Source: Sulfurivermis fontis (GTDB taxonomy: Bacteria; Pseudomonadota; Gammaproteobacteria; Thiohalomonadales; Thiohalomonadaceae). From it: a stretch of 64,000 nt of DNA. The DNA is taken from positions 2,224,501 through 2,288,500 of the forward strand of contig NZ_AP018724.1 in NCBI RefSeq assembly GCF_004001245.1, given 5' to 3'. Within the stretch, counting starts at the first letter, position 1, and the number at the start of each line of letters is the position of its first letter. This document shows positions 9,799 through 19,214 of the stretch, one piece after another. The translations under genes were made by a program, and so were the position numbers. Below the pieces are notes generated by a model, which saw only the letters and a program-made list of their open reading frames with translations, was not told where the DNA came from and made no database searches.

Positions 9799-10323
9799 AT
9801 GCAGGACATACTGGAAAAAGCCGCACAGATACGCCTGGTGATCTTCGACGTCGACGGCGTGCTCACCGACGGCAGCCTGTACCTGGGCGATGACGGCCAG
9901 GAATACAAGGCCTTCCACTCCCGCGACGGCCACGGCATGAAGATGCTGCAGGCCAGCGGCGTGGAGATCGGCATCATCACCGGCCGCACCTCGCAGGTGG
10001 TCAAACACCGCATGGACAGCCTCGGCATCCGTCATGTCTACCAGGGCAAGCTGGAGAAGCTGCCGGCCTTCGAGGAACTGATCGCCAAGCTCGGCCTGGC
10101 ACCGCATCAGGTGGCCTACACCGGTGACGATGTAGTGGACCTGCCGGTGATGCGCCGCGTCGGCCTGGCCCTGGCGGTACAGGACGCCCACCCCCTGGTC
10201 AAACAGCATGCCCACTGGATCAGCGAGCACGGCGGCGGTCGCGGCGCCGCGCGCGACGTATGCGAACTGATCATGCGCGCGCAGGGCACGCTCGATGCCC
10301 AGCTGCAACACTATCTCGCATGA
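9799..10323 (+). CDS. kdsC: 3-deoxy-D-manno-octulosonate 8-phosphate phosphatase
   Basis: HAD-family phosphatase releasing Kdo from Kdo 8-phosphate. 174 residues. The catalytic aspartates are in FDVDGVLTDG near the N-terminus. Further motifs are GIITGRTS (motif II) and YTGDDVVDLPVM (motif IV). Small C0-type HAD proteins like this are tetrameric and lack a cap domain. The start MQDILEKAAQIRLV is used. It overlaps lptC by 4 bp. Confidence 0.96.
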   Translation: MQDILEKAAQIRLVIFDVDGVLTDGSLYLGDDGQEYKAFHSRDGHGMKMLQASGVEIGIITGRTSQVVKHRMDSLGIRHVYQGKLEKLPAFEELIAKLGLAPHQVAYTGDDVVDLPVMRRVGLALAVQDAHPLVKQHAHWISEHGGGRGAARDVCELIMRAQGTLDAQLQHYLA

Positions 10324-10883
10324 ACCGCCGCCTCCTTGCCGTCACGCTGCTGGTCGCCCTCGCCCTCCTCGCCCACTGGCTGTTCAGCCGGCGCGAGGAG
10401 ACCGAGCGCGAGCGGGCCGCCGAGGCAAGACACGTGCCGGAATATTTTCTGCGCGACTTCATCACCACCACCATGAACCTGGAGGGCCGGCCGGACCAGC
10501 GCCTGGCCGCCGAATTCATGCTGCGCTACGCCGATGACGGCTCGATGGACCTGACCGCGCCGCGCATGACGCTGTACGACACGGCGGACGGCACGCCGCC
10601 CTGGCAGATCGACGCCGCCCGCGGCCTGGTCAGCGGCGACGGCAGGGAAGTGCAGCTGTCCGGCGGTGTGCGCATGACCCGCGAGGACGCGGGCGGCCTG
10701 CTGGTGCTCACCACCGACGCCATGCTGCTGCGGCCGAAGGAGCGCTACGCCGAAACGGATGCCCCGGTCACCATCACCAACCCGGAGGGCCGTGTCGACG
10801 CCGTCGGCATGCGCGCCTACATGAAGGAAGAGCGCCTGGTGCTGCTGGCCCAGGTCAGGGGGAACTATGTCCCGTCACCTTAA
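10320..10883 (+). CDS. lptC: LPS export protein LptC
   Basis: Bitopic inner-membrane component of the Lpt bridge that passes LPS from LptBFG to LptA. 187 residues with one N-terminal membrane segment (about 5-21, LLAVTLLVALALLAHWLF) and a periplasmic beta-jellyroll containing the LptC pattern PEYFLRDFITTTMNLEGRPD. It overlaps both kdsC (4 bp) and lptA (17 bp), matching the conserved kdsC-lptC-lptA-lptB operon. Confidence 0.93.
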   Translation: MNRRLLAVTLLVALALLAHWLFSRREETERERAAEARHVPEYFLRDFITTTMNLEGRPDQRLAAEFMLRYADDGSMDLTAPRMTLYDTADGTPPWQIDAARGLVSGDGREVQLSGGVRMTREDAGGLLVLTTDAMLLRPKERYAETDAPVTITNPEGRVDAVGMRAYMKEERLVLLAQVRGNYVPSP

Positions 10884-11375
10884 GCTTCTCGGCTGCCTCC
10901 TGCTCGCCCTGCCGGGCCTGGCCGCCGCCCTGGAGAGCGACCGCCGACAACCCATCCACGTGCGTGCCGACTGGGCGGAAATGGACAACCGCAGCGGGGT
11001 CAGCACCTACCGCGGCAATGTGGTGCTGGATCAGGGCACGCTGCACATGGAGGCCGACCTGCTCAAGGTCTACCGCAGCAACGACGAACTGGATCGCCTC
11101 GAGGCGGAGGGCCGGCCGGTGCGCTTCCGCCAGCGCCCGGAGGGCGCCACGGCGGACGTCGAGGGCGAGGCCCTGCGGCTCGACTACCGCGTCAGCGAAG
11201 ATCGCCTGCATCTGCGCGGCGCCGCCTGGGTCCAGCAGGGCGGCGACCGCTTCAGCGGCGAGCGCATCGACTACGACATCGTGCAGAGCCGGGTGCAGGC
11301 CAGCGGCCAGGACAACGGCGGCGGCGGCCGTGTCCATGCCGTCATCCAGCCGCGCACCGAAGGGGAGAAGAAACC

Positions 11376-11379
<4 letters not shown>
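10867..11379 (+). CDS. lptA: LPS transport periplasmic protein LptA
   Basis: Periplasmic bridge protein with an OstA-like jellyroll, 170 residues. The signal peptide is [20 protein letters not shown] with cleavage near AAA-LE. The family segments [39 protein letters not shown] and [11 protein letters not shown] match LptA. It sits between lptC and lptB and overlaps lptB by 4 bp. Confidence 0.94.
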
Positions 11380-12107
<728 letters not shown>

Positions 12108-12119
12108 GGTGCCCGGCCA

Positions 12120-12240
12120 GGTACGCGGTTCAAGGTACGAGAGGCGAGGGAGACCTGCGCTGCGCAACGCCCGGGCAGTTTGGCCGCTCACAGCGCGCTC
12201 CGTAACTCGTATCTCGTCCCCCGAATCTCGTACCTTTCTT
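12120..12240. repeat. Heptad inverted repeat, copy E (lptB-rpoN spacer)
   Basis: Begins 12 nt after the lptB stop. The left arm has units GTACGCG, GTACGAG and AGGCGAG. The right arm has CTCGTAT, CTCGTCC and CTCGTAC in 7-bp phase. The core has complementary GCGCTGCGC-like stretches around a loop. It separates the lpt operon from a sigma-54-like promoter in front of rpoN. Confidence 0.75.
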
Positions 12241-12244
12241 ACCC

Positions 12245-12260
12245 TGGCATGCTCTTTGCG
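12245..12260 (+). promoter_or_regulatory. Candidate sigma-54 promoter upstream of rpoN
   Basis: TGGCATGCTCTTTGC fits the -24/-12 pattern TGGCAYG-N4-TTGC. The GG (12246-12247) and GC (12258-12259) doublets are exactly 12 bp apart. The predicted transcription start would be about 30 nt before the rpoN ATG at 12301. A TAGAAT -10-like hexamer overlaps the downstream edge (12261-12266), so a sigma-70 promoter is also possible. No enhancer site was identified. Confidence 0.45.
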
Positions 12261-12300
12261 GTAGAATCCTCCTCCCGCCTCCCGGCGCCCCAATAACCCA

Positions 12301-13821
12301 ATGAAACAGTCATTACAGCTCCGCCTCGGTCAGCAGCTCACCATGACCCCGCAACTGCAGCAGGCGATCCGCCTGTTGCAGCTGTCGACGCTCGAGCTGC
12401 AGATGGAGGTGCAGCAGGCGCTGGAATCCAACGTCATGCTGGAACTGGCCGAGGAGGGCGAGGACGAGGGCCTGGAAGGTCTCGACGCGGGTGACGAAGC
12501 CATCGCGCCGGTGCCGGAAGCGGACAACTACCCCGACAGCGAAGTGGCGGAGGCCGCGCCGCGCCACGAGGCCCCCGCCGCCGAGCACGACCTGGAACTG
12601 CAGACCAGCAGCGACATCCCCGACGAACTGCCGGTGGACAGCGCCTGGGAAGACATCTACGACAACATCAACAGCGGCGGCACCTCCAGCTACGACAGCG
12701 AGGACTACGACACCGACTACGGCGACACCTCGGGCGAAACCCTGCAGGAACACCTCACCTGGCAACTGCGCCTGATGCCCATGAGCGACACCGACCGCGC
12801 CATCGCCGAGGCCATCGTCGACGCGGTGGATGACGACGGCTTCCTCAGCGTGCCGCTGGAGGAGCTGTATGAAGGCCTGCGCGGGGAATTTGACATCGAC
12901 CCGGACGAGGTGGAGGCGGTACTGCACGCAGTGCAGAACCTCGACCCGCCGGGGGTGGCGGCGCGCGACCTGCGCGAAAGCCTGCTGCTGCAGCTGCGCC
13001 AGCTACCGGAGGACACCCCGCAGCGCGCAGCCGCAGTGCAGTTGCTCACCGACCATTTCGACCTGCTGGCCGGCCGCGACTACAACCAGCTCAAGCGCCG
13101 TCTCAAGCTGGAGGACGAGGAACTGGGCCGCATCATCAAACTGATCCAGTCGCTCAACCCGCGCCCCGGTGCGCAGATCTCCAGCGCGCGCACCGAATAC
13201 ATCGTGCCCGATGTCATCGTGCGCAAGGTCAAGGGCGCCTGGCGTGTGGAGCTGAACCCGGAGGCGGCGCCGCGCCTGCGCATCAACGCCACCTACGCCG
13301 GCCTGATGAAACAGGCCGGCTCGGCCAGCGACAACACCACTCTGAAAAACCACCTGCAGGAGGCGCGCTGGTTCATCAAGAGCCTGCAGAGCCGCAACGA
13401 GACCCTACTCAAGGTGGCCAGCTGCATCGTCGAACACCAGCGCGGCTTCCTGGAACAAGGCGAGGTGGCAATGAAGGCGCTGGTGCTGCATGATATTGCC
13501 CAGGAGGTGGGCATGCACGAATCCACCATCTCCCGCGTGACCACCAAGAAATACATGCACACCCCGCGCGGGATTTTCGAGCTGAAGTATTTCTTCTCCA
13601 GTCACGTCAGCACCGCCAGCGGTGGCGAGTGCTCGTCCACCGCCATACGGGCATTTATCAAGAACATGATCGCCGAGGAAAATCCGGCCAAGCCGCTCAG
13701 CGACAGCAAGATCGCCGAAGTGCTTTGCAAACAGGGGATTAACGTGGCCCGTCGCACCGTCGCCAAATACCGCGAAGCCATGAACATCCCGCCGTCCAAC
13801 GAACGCAAACGTCTGTCCTGA
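12301..13821 (+). CDS. rpoN: RNA polymerase sigma-54 factor
   Basis: Alternative sigma factor for enhancer-dependent promoters. 506 residues. Region I (about 1-50) is the glutamine- and leucine-rich activator-responsive segment [20 protein letters not shown]. An acidic region II follows (about 55-150). The core-binding domain includes [20 protein letters not shown]. The C-terminal DNA-binding part carries the HTH around [20 protein letters not shown] and the RpoN box [10 protein letters not shown]. Followed by hpf, ptsN and other PTS genes in the order conserved across proteobacteria. Confidence 0.98.
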   Translation: MKQSLQLRLGQQLTMTPQLQQAIRLLQLSTLELQMEVQQALESNVMLELAEEGEDEGLEGLDAGDEAIAPVPEADNYPDSEVAEAAPRHEAPAAEHDLELQTSSDIPDELPVDSAWEDIYDNINSGGTSSYDSEDYDTDYGDTSGETLQEHLTWQLRLMPMSDTDRAIAEAIVDAVDDDGFLSVPLEELYEGLRGEFDIDPDEVEAVLHAVQNLDPPGVAARDLRESLLLQLRQLPEDTPQRAAAVQLLTDHFDLLAGRDYNQLKRRLKLEDEELGRIIKLIQSLNPRPGAQISSARTEYIVPDVIVRKVKGAWRVELNPEAAPRLRINATYAGLMKQAGSASDNTTLKNHLQEARWFIKSLQSRNETLLKVASCIVEHQRGFLEQGEVAMKALVLHDIAQEVGMHESTISRVTTKKYMHTPRGIFELKYFFSSHVSTASGGECSSTAIRAFIKNMIAEENPAKPLSDSKIAEVLCKQGINVARRTVAKYREAMNIPPSNERKRLS

Positions 13822-13863
13822 TTTCATCACCTATTGCACTTGAACCGTCCCAAGGAGAACACC

Positions 13864-14196
13864 ATGCAACTCAACCTCACCGGCCACCACGTCGAAATCA
13901 CCCCCGCCCTGCGTGACTATGTCAGCAGCAAGCTGGAGCGCCTGGAGCGCCACTTCGACCACGTCACCAACGTGCATGTGGTACTGAGCGTGGAAAAACT
14001 GCGCCACAAGGCCGAGGCCACCTTCTCCATCACCGGCAACAACCTGTTCGCCAACGCCGAGGAAGAGGATATGTACGCCGCCATCGACGCCCTGGCCGAC
14101 AAGCTGGATCGCCAGATCAAGAAGCACAAGGAAAAGCTCACCGATCACCACCGCACGGAAGGCGCCACGCTGAAGAACACCACCGCCGGCGAATAA
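13864..14196 (+). CDS. hpf: Ribosome hibernation promoting factor
   Basis: Binds the 30S decoding region and promotes inactive 100S ribosomes in stationary phase. 110 residues, the short HPF type. Family segments GHHVEITPALRDYVSSKLER and DMYAAIDALADKLDRQIKKH are present. The start is set at MQLNLTGHHVEI, preceded by the ribosome-binding site AAGGAG; the in-frame ATG 30 nt upstream has no family similarity. Follows rpoN by 42 bp. Confidence 0.95.
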   Translation: MQLNLTGHHVEITPALRDYVSSKLERLERHFDHVTNVHVVLSVEKLRHKAEATFSITGNNLFANAEEEDMYAAIDALADKLDRQIKKHKEKLTDHHRTEGATLKNTTAGE

Positions 14197-14220
14197 GGTC
14201 CGGTCGGCCGCGCCCCCATC

Positions 14221-14682
14221 ATGCATATCGCAGACCTGCTAACGGCCGGACGCGTCGCCTGCGGCGACCCGGCGGCCAGCAAGAAACGGGTGCTGGAACA
14301 GCTGAGCGCACTCATCGCCGGCGACCAGCAGGCATTGAACCCGACCGACGTGTTCGACAGCCTGATCGCCCGCGAGCGTCTCGGCAGCACCGGACTGGGG
14401 CATGGCGTGGCCATTCCCCACGGCCGCGTCAAGAACGGCACGGTGACGGTCGGCGCCTTCATCAAGCTGCAGCAGCCCATCGACTTCGACGCCGTCGACG
14501 GCGAGCCGGTGGACCTGCTGTTCGGCCTGCTGGTGCCGGAACAGTCCACCCAGGAACATCTGCAGTTGCTGGCCCAGCTGGCGGAGATGTTCAGCGACAC
14601 CGCCTTCGTCGCCCGCCTGCGCGCCGCCGCCTCCGCCGCCGAGCTGCATACTCTGCTCAGCCAGTGGAAGCCGGCCGCCTGA
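14221..14682 (+). CDS. ptsN: PTS IIA-like nitrogen regulatory protein
   Basis: EIIA-Ntr, terminal phosphoacceptor of the regulatory PTS; in other bacteria it controls K+ transport and sensor kinases according to its phosphorylation state. 153 residues. The phosphorylated histidine is His67 in GHGVAIPHGRVK. C-terminal family pattern LLVPEQSTQEHLQLLAQLAE is present. It lies between hpf and hprK. Confidence 0.96.
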   Translation: MHIADLLTAGRVACGDPAASKKRVLEQLSALIAGDQQALNPTDVFDSLIARERLGSTGLGHGVAIPHGRVKNGTVTVGAFIKLQQPIDFDAVDGEPVDLLFGLLVPEQSTQEHLQLLAQLAEMFSDTAFVARLRAAASAAELHTLLSQWKPAA

Positions 14683-14700
14683 TCCAGTGCTCGCCCCGCC

Positions 14701-15654
14701 ATGCCCGTCGCGCCCCTCAGCGTCCGTGTCCTGTTCGAGACCTACCAGAAACGGCTGGCGCTGCACTGGCTGGCAGGACATGCCGGTGCCGAGCGCACCA
14801 TCGGCCGCGACCCCGCTGATGCCACCGATGCCGCCCTGGTCGGCTATCTCAACCTGATCCATCCCTCGCGCCTGCAGATCCTCGGCGCGGCGGAACTGGA
14901 CTACCTGCTCGGCCTGGACGAAAAGACCTACACCGAGGCGCTGGACCACCTGTTCACCGAGCCCACCCTGGCCGTTCTCATCGCCGGCGGCCTGCCAGCG
15001 CCGCCGGCCCTGCGCCGCGCCGCCGAACAGCACGGCACCCCGCTGCTCGGCTCGGCCCTGGCCAGTGACAAGCTGCTCAATCACCTCGACTACTACCTCT
15101 CCGATCTGCTGGCCGACAAACAGGTGGTGCATGGCGTGTTCATGGATGTCATGGGCATCGGCGTGCTGCTCACCGGGGAAAGTTCGGTGGGCAAGAGCGA
15201 GCTGGCGCTGGAGCTCATCACCCGCGGCCACATCCTCATCGCCGACGATGCCCCGGAGTTCCGCCGCGTCGGCCCGGACACCCTGCGCGGCAGCTGCCCC
15301 GAGCTGCTGCAAGACTTCCTCGAGGTGCGCGGCCTCGGCCTGCTCAACATCCGCGCCATGTTCGGCGACAGCGCGGTGAAACGGCACAAGAACCTGCGCC
15401 TGATCGTCAATCTGGTGCCGGTCGCCAAGAGCGACATCCACAACATCGATCGCCTGCAGGGCAGCTTCAGCCACCGCACCCTGTTCGAGGTGGAGGTGCC
15501 GGAGATCCAGCTGCCGGTGGCGCCCGGCCGCAACCTCGCCGTGCTGGTGGAGGCGGCGGCGCGCAACCACATCCTGCGCGAGAACGGCTACGACGCCACC
15601 GCCCACTTCATCGAGCGCCAGCGCCACCTCATCGCGCGGGAAGAACAGGAATGA
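14701..15654 (+). CDS. hprK: HPr kinase/phosphorylase
   Basis: Bifunctional enzyme that phosphorylates and dephosphorylates HPr on Ser46. 317 residues: an N-terminal MurF-like domain (about 1-130), then a catalytic domain with P-loop GESSVGKS (159-166), an upstream His144 in HGVFMDV, and the HprK signature EVRGLGLLNIRAMFG. It is absent from E. coli but present in many other proteobacteria next to ptsN. The downstream HPr in this cluster retains Ser46, so the enzyme has a substrate. Overlaps rapZ by 4 bp. Confidence 0.96.
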   Translation: MPVAPLSVRVLFETYQKRLALHWLAGHAGAERTIGRDPADATDAALVGYLNLIHPSRLQILGAAELDYLLGLDEKTYTEALDHLFTEPTLAVLIAGGLPAPPALRRAAEQHGTPLLGSALASDKLLNHLDYYLSDLLADKQVVHGVFMDVMGIGVLLTGESSVGKSELALELITRGHILIADDAPEFRRVGPDTLRGSCPELLQDFLEVRGLGLLNIRAMFGDSAVKRHKNLRLIVNLVPVAKSDIHNIDRLQGSFSHRTLFEVEVPEIQLPVAPGRNLAVLVEAAARNHILRENGYDATAHFIERQRHLIAREEQE

Positions 15655-16508
15655 AGCTGTACATCGTCAGCGGCACCTCCGGCTCCGGCAAGTCCATCGC
15701 CCTGCACGCGCTGGAAGACCTCGGCTACTACTGCATCGACAACCTGCCGGTGGGCCTGCTGCCCGCCTTCGTGCAGGAACTGCAGGCCGCCGAGCGCCAG
15801 GGCTACAGCAACGCCGCCGTCGGCGTCGACGCGCGCAACCTGGTCAACGACTTCAGCGCCCTGCCCGACGCGCTCAAGCACATCCGCGAGAGCGGCATCC
15901 CCTACCAGATCCTGTTCATGGATGCCGACGACGACACCCTGCTCAAGCGCTTCTCGGAGACACGCCGACCGCATCCGCTCACCCGCGGCGACACCCCGCT
16001 GGCGGACGCCATCCGCCGCGAACGCGAACTGCTGGAGCCCATCGCCTCGCGTGCCGATTTGCGCCTCGACACCAGCCACACCAACGTGCACCAGCTGCGC
16101 GACCTGGTGCAGGCCCACGTCGGGGCCTCGTCGGCCGGCAAGCTGTCGCTGCTGTTCGAATCCTTCGGCTACAAGCACGGCATCCCGGTGGACGCCGATT
16201 TCGTGTTCGACATCCGCTGTCTGCCCAATCCGCACTGGAAGCCCAGCCTGCGCGCCCTCACCGGCCGCGACGCCGACGTGATCACCTTTCTGGAGCAACA
16301 GCCCGAAGTGGAAAAGATGTTCCAGTCCATCAGCGGTTTCATCAGCACCTGGCTGCCGCACTTCGAAAACGACAACCGCAGCTACCTCACCGTCGCCATC
16401 GGCTGTACCGGCGGCCAGCACCGTTCGGTGTATTTCGCCGAGCGCCTGGCGCGTCACTTCGCCAGCGATCGTGCCAAGGTCAGCGTGCGTCACCGCGAAC
16501 TCTCCTGA
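15651..16508 (+). CDS. rapZ: RNase adapter protein RapZ (YvcJ family)
   Basis: P-loop nucleotide-binding protein. In E. coli it senses GlcN6P and delivers the sRNA GlmZ to RNase E. 285 residues. P-loop GTSGSGKS at residues 8-15; the family segments LEDLGYYCIDNLPVGLLPAF, TRRPHPL and AIGCTGGQHRSVYFAERLA are all present. Its stop overlaps the next start by 1 bp. Whether it acts in amino-sugar control here is unknown. Confidence 0.96.
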   Translation: MKLYIVSGTSGSGKSIALHALEDLGYYCIDNLPVGLLPAFVQELQAAERQGYSNAAVGVDARNLVNDFSALPDALKHIRESGIPYQILFMDADDDTLLKRFSETRRPHPLTRGDTPLADAIRRERELLEPIASRADLRLDTSHTNVHQLRDLVQAHVGASSAGKLSLLFESFGYKHGIPVDADFVFDIRCLPNPHWKPSLRALTGRDADVITFLEQQPEVEKMFQSISGFISTWLPHFENDNRSYLTVAIGCTGGQHRSVYFAERLARHFASDRAKVSVRHRELS

Positions 16509-16918
16509 TGAACGGCACAGCGAAAATCGGCGTCCTGCTGATCACCCACGATCCGCTCGGCCATGTGCTGCGCAGCACCGCCGACGCCATCCTCGGCCAC
16601 TGTCCGCTGCCGCTGGAAGTGCTCACCGTGCCGCTGGACGCCGACCCGGACCAGACCGCCGCCGAGGCGCGCCGTCTTGCCACCGCGCTGGACAAGGGTG
16701 CCGGCGTGCTGGTGCTCACCGATCTGTACGGCTCCACCCCGGGCAACATCGCCTGCCGCCTGCTGGAGTGGCCGCAGGTGCGCGTGGTCTCCGGCATCAA
16801 CCTGCCGATGCTGCTCAAGGTGTGCAACTACCACAGCCTCGCCCTGGATGAACTGGCGGAGAAGGCCGCCACGGGCGGCCGCGACGGCATCATGCTGTGT
16901 GGAGAAAGAGAACGATAA
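16508..16918 (+). CDS. PTS EIIA component, mannose family
   Basis: 136 residues of the EIIA-Man fold. The phosphoacceptor is His14 in IGVLLITHDPLG. The later segment LVLTDLYGSTPGNIACRLLE is typical of the family. No EIIB, EIIC or EIID permease gene is in the window, so the protein is likely a regulatory phosphoacceptor rather than part of a sugar transporter. It is translationally coupled to rapZ. A heptad repeat separates it from the HPr gene. Confidence 0.9.
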   Translation: MNGTAKIGVLLITHDPLGHVLRSTADAILGHCPLPLEVLTVPLDADPDQTAAEARRLATALDKGAGVLVLTDLYGSTPGNIACRLLEWPQVRVVSGINLPMLLKVCNYHSLALDELAEKAATGGRDGIMLCGERER

Positions 16919-16944
16919 CGAAAGGGACACAGCCCCGGAAAACA

Positions 16945-17065
16945 GAGGCACGAGGGACGAGATGCAAGGTACGAGGAAGGAACTCGCTGCGCTCGTGTTA
17001 TATGTAAAACACCGTGCGCCCAGCGCACGCCTTCCTCGTACCTCGTACCCTTCAACTCGTACCTG
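16945..17065. repeat. Heptad inverted repeat, copy F (EIIA-HPr spacer)
   Basis: Begins 26 nt after the EIIA stop. The left arm has units GCACGAG, GGACGAG, ATGCAAG and GTACGAG. The right arm mirrors it with CTCGTAC, CTCGTAC, CCTTCAA and CTCGTAC, including the odd CAA-type unit at a corresponding place. The core has GCGC stretches and an AAAACAC loop. It ends about 10 nt before the HPr ATG. Confidence 0.8.
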
Positions 17066-17074
17066 GATTTGGAC

Positions 17075-17344
17075 ATGCTCAGCAAGGAACTCACCATCGT
17101 CAACCGTCTCGGCCTGCACGCCCGCGCCGCGGCCAAGTTCGTCAACGTCGCCTCGTCCTGCGCCAGCAACGTGCAGATCGCGCGCAACGGCCGCAGCGTC
17201 AACGGCAAGAGCATCATGGGGGTGATGATGCTGGCCGCCGCCTGCGGCAGCACCGTCCAGCTCACCATCGACGGGCCGGACGAGCAGGAGGCGCTGGCCA
17301 AGCTGGAACAACTCATCGCCGATCGCTTCGGCGAGGACGAATAG
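17075..17344 (+). CDS. ptsO: Phosphocarrier protein HPr (PtsO/NPr-like)
   Basis: 89 residues. Receives phosphate from enzyme I on His15 (VNRLGLHARAAAKFV) and passes it to EIIA proteins. Ser46, the HprK target, is conserved in NGKSIMGVMML. An in-frame TTG two codons upstream is less likely than this ATG. It is followed by the enzyme I gene after 9 bp, so together with hprK, ptsN and EIIA-Man it completes a permease-free PTS. Confidence 0.95.
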   Translation: MLSKELTIVNRLGLHARAAAKFVNVASSCASNVQIARNGRSVNGKSIMGVMMLAAACGSTVQLTIDGPDEQEALAKLEQLIADRFGEDE

Positions 17345-17353
17345 GGACCGGCG

Positions 17354-19093
17354 ATGCCCGTCGCGCTGCACGGCACCGGCGTCTCCCCCGGCATCGCCCT
17401 CGGCCCGGCGCGGCTGTTGCAGCGCGGCAGACTCGATATTCCCCATTATGTCCTGCCGCCCCACCTCGTCGACGAGGAGGTGGAGCGTTTCATCACTGCG
17501 CTGGAGGCGGCGCGCGCCCAGCTGCGCGCGGTACGCAACCAGATCCCCGGCGGCACGGCCGCCGACATCACCGCCTTCATCGACACCCACCTGCTGATGC
17601 TGGAGGACGCCACCCTCGCCACGGTGCCCATCGAGCTGATCCTGCGCGAGGGCTGCAACGCCGAATGGGCCCTGCACCTCCAGCAGGAGGCGCTCACCAA
17701 GGTATTCGACCAGATGGACGATGCCTATCTGCGCACCCGCCGCGACGATGTCGAACACGCCATCCTGCGCGTACAACAGATCCTGCTCAACCAGGACCAG
17801 CGCGAGGCCGCCATCGCCGCCGAGGCGCAGGGCGGCCGCATCATCGTCACCGACGACCTGTCGCCGGACGAACTGATGCTGCTGCATCAGCACGACGTCG
17901 CCGCCATCGTCACCGAACACGGCGGCCCCATGTCCCATGTGGCGATCCTGGCGCGCAGCCTGGGCATACCCGCCGTGGTCGGCGCGCACAACGCCTGGCA
18001 ATACATCCGCGAAGGCGAGCCGGTGGTGGTGGACGGCCGCCAGGGCGTGCTGCTGGCCGGTCTCGATGCCGCCGGCACCACCTTTTATCGCGCCCGCCAG
18101 CAGCAGGAACGGCGCGCGCGCAGCGAATTGCGCCGCCTCAAGGACACGCCGGCCATCACCCGCGACGGTGTGCCGATCACCCTGTTCGCCAACATCGAGC
18201 TGCCGGAGGACATCCAGGCGGCACGGCGCGTCGGCGCCGCCGGCATCGGCCTGTACCGCACCGAGTTTCTCTACATGAACCGCAGCGCACCGCCGGACGA
18301 GGAGGAGCAATACCGCGCCTACAGCAAGGTGGTGAAGGCGATGAAGGGCATGCCGGTCACCATCCGCACCCTCGATCTCGGCGCCGACAAGACCGCCGAC
18401 GGCGTCGGTAGCGAGCGTAGCGCCGCCAATCCGGCCCTCGGCCTGCGCGCGGTGCGCCTGTGCCTGCGCGAGCCCGAGCTGTTCCGTCCACAACTGCGCG
18501 CCATCCTGCGCGCCTCGCAGCATGGACCGGTACGGCTGCTGATCCCGATGCTGAGCACGGTGCAGGAGATCCGCCAGGTGCGGGAATTGATCGACGAAAC
18601 CAGGGAAGACTTGCGCCGCTGCCGCCAGCCCTACGCCGGGGACATCGCTGTCGGCGGCATGATCGAGGTGCCTGCCGCCGCGGTGTGCGCCGAGGATTTC
18701 GCGCGCCGCCTCGATTTCCTTTCCATCGGCACCAACGACCTGATCCAGTACACCCTGGCGGCCGATCGTCTCGACGAGGCCCTGGGCCATCTGTATCAAC
18801 CGCTGCACCCGGCCGTGCTGCGCCTGATCCACACCACCCTGCGCGCCGGCCAGGACGCCGGTATCCCGGTCACCATGTGCGGCGAAATGGCCGGCGATCC
18901 CCAGCTCACCCGCCTGTTGCTCGGCCTGGGCCTGACCGAATTCAGCGTGCCGCCGCCGGCCCTGCTGGAGGTCAAGCGCATCATCACCGGCAGCGAGCTG
19001 GAACCGCTGCGCCGCGCGGCGCGCAAGATTCTGCGCCAGGACGATATGGAGCAGTCCATGCGCCTGCTGGCCGAACTGAACGCCGCCGACTGA
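17354..19093 (+). CDS. ptsI: PTS enzyme I (PEP-protein phosphotransferase)
   Basis: Starts the PTS phosphorelay by taking phosphate from PEP. 579 residues, without the N-terminal GAF domain of PtsP, so it is a classical enzyme I. His195 in TEHGGPMSHVAILARS is the phosphorylated residue. The C-terminal PEP-binding half shows GIGLYRTEFLYMNR, the loop DFLSIGTNDLIQYTLAADR, and the active-site cysteine in PVTMCGEMAGDP. Confidence 0.97.
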   Translation: MPVALHGTGVSPGIALGPARLLQRGRLDIPHYVLPPHLVDEEVERFITALEAARAQLRAVRNQIPGGTAADITAFIDTHLLMLEDATLATVPIELILREGCNAEWALHLQQEALTKVFDQMDDAYLRTRRDDVEHAILRVQQILLNQDQREAAIAAEAQGGRIIVTDDLSPDELMLLHQHDVAAIVTEHGGPMSHVAILARSLGIPAVVGAHNAWQYIREGEPVVVDGRQGVLLAGLDAAGTTFYRARQQQERRARSELRRLKDTPAITRDGVPITLFANIELPEDIQAARRVGAAGIGLYRTEFLYMNRSAPPDEEEQYRAYSKVVKAMKGMPVTIRTLDLGADKTADGVGSERSAANPALGLRAVRLCLREPELFRPQLRAILRASQHGPVRLLIPMLSTVQEIRQVRELIDETREDLRRCRQPYAGDIAVGGMIEVPAAAVCAEDFARRLDFLSIGTNDLIQYTLAADRLDEALGHLYQPLHPAVLRLIHTTLRAGQDAGIPVTMCGEMAGDPQLTRLLLGLGLTEFSVPPPALLEVKRIITGSELEPLRRAARKILRQDDMEQSMRLLAELNAAD

Positions 19094-19214
19094 GGCGGCC
19101 CCACACACGGCGCAATCCATAGCGCATCACAACGCTTTCATCGTTTCTTTTTTCCCTTTGCCGGCCCCGCTTGGTACACTTTGCGCGCCGATTCCCGTTC
19201 TTTTTTCCCGAACA

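Noticed and set aside
16490-19120. An 876-codon minus-strand open frame across ptsI, ptsO and EIIA
   Set aside because: It is a shadow of high-GC third positions over three conserved plus-strand genes; the composition is His/Gln/Ala-rich with no recognisable domain.
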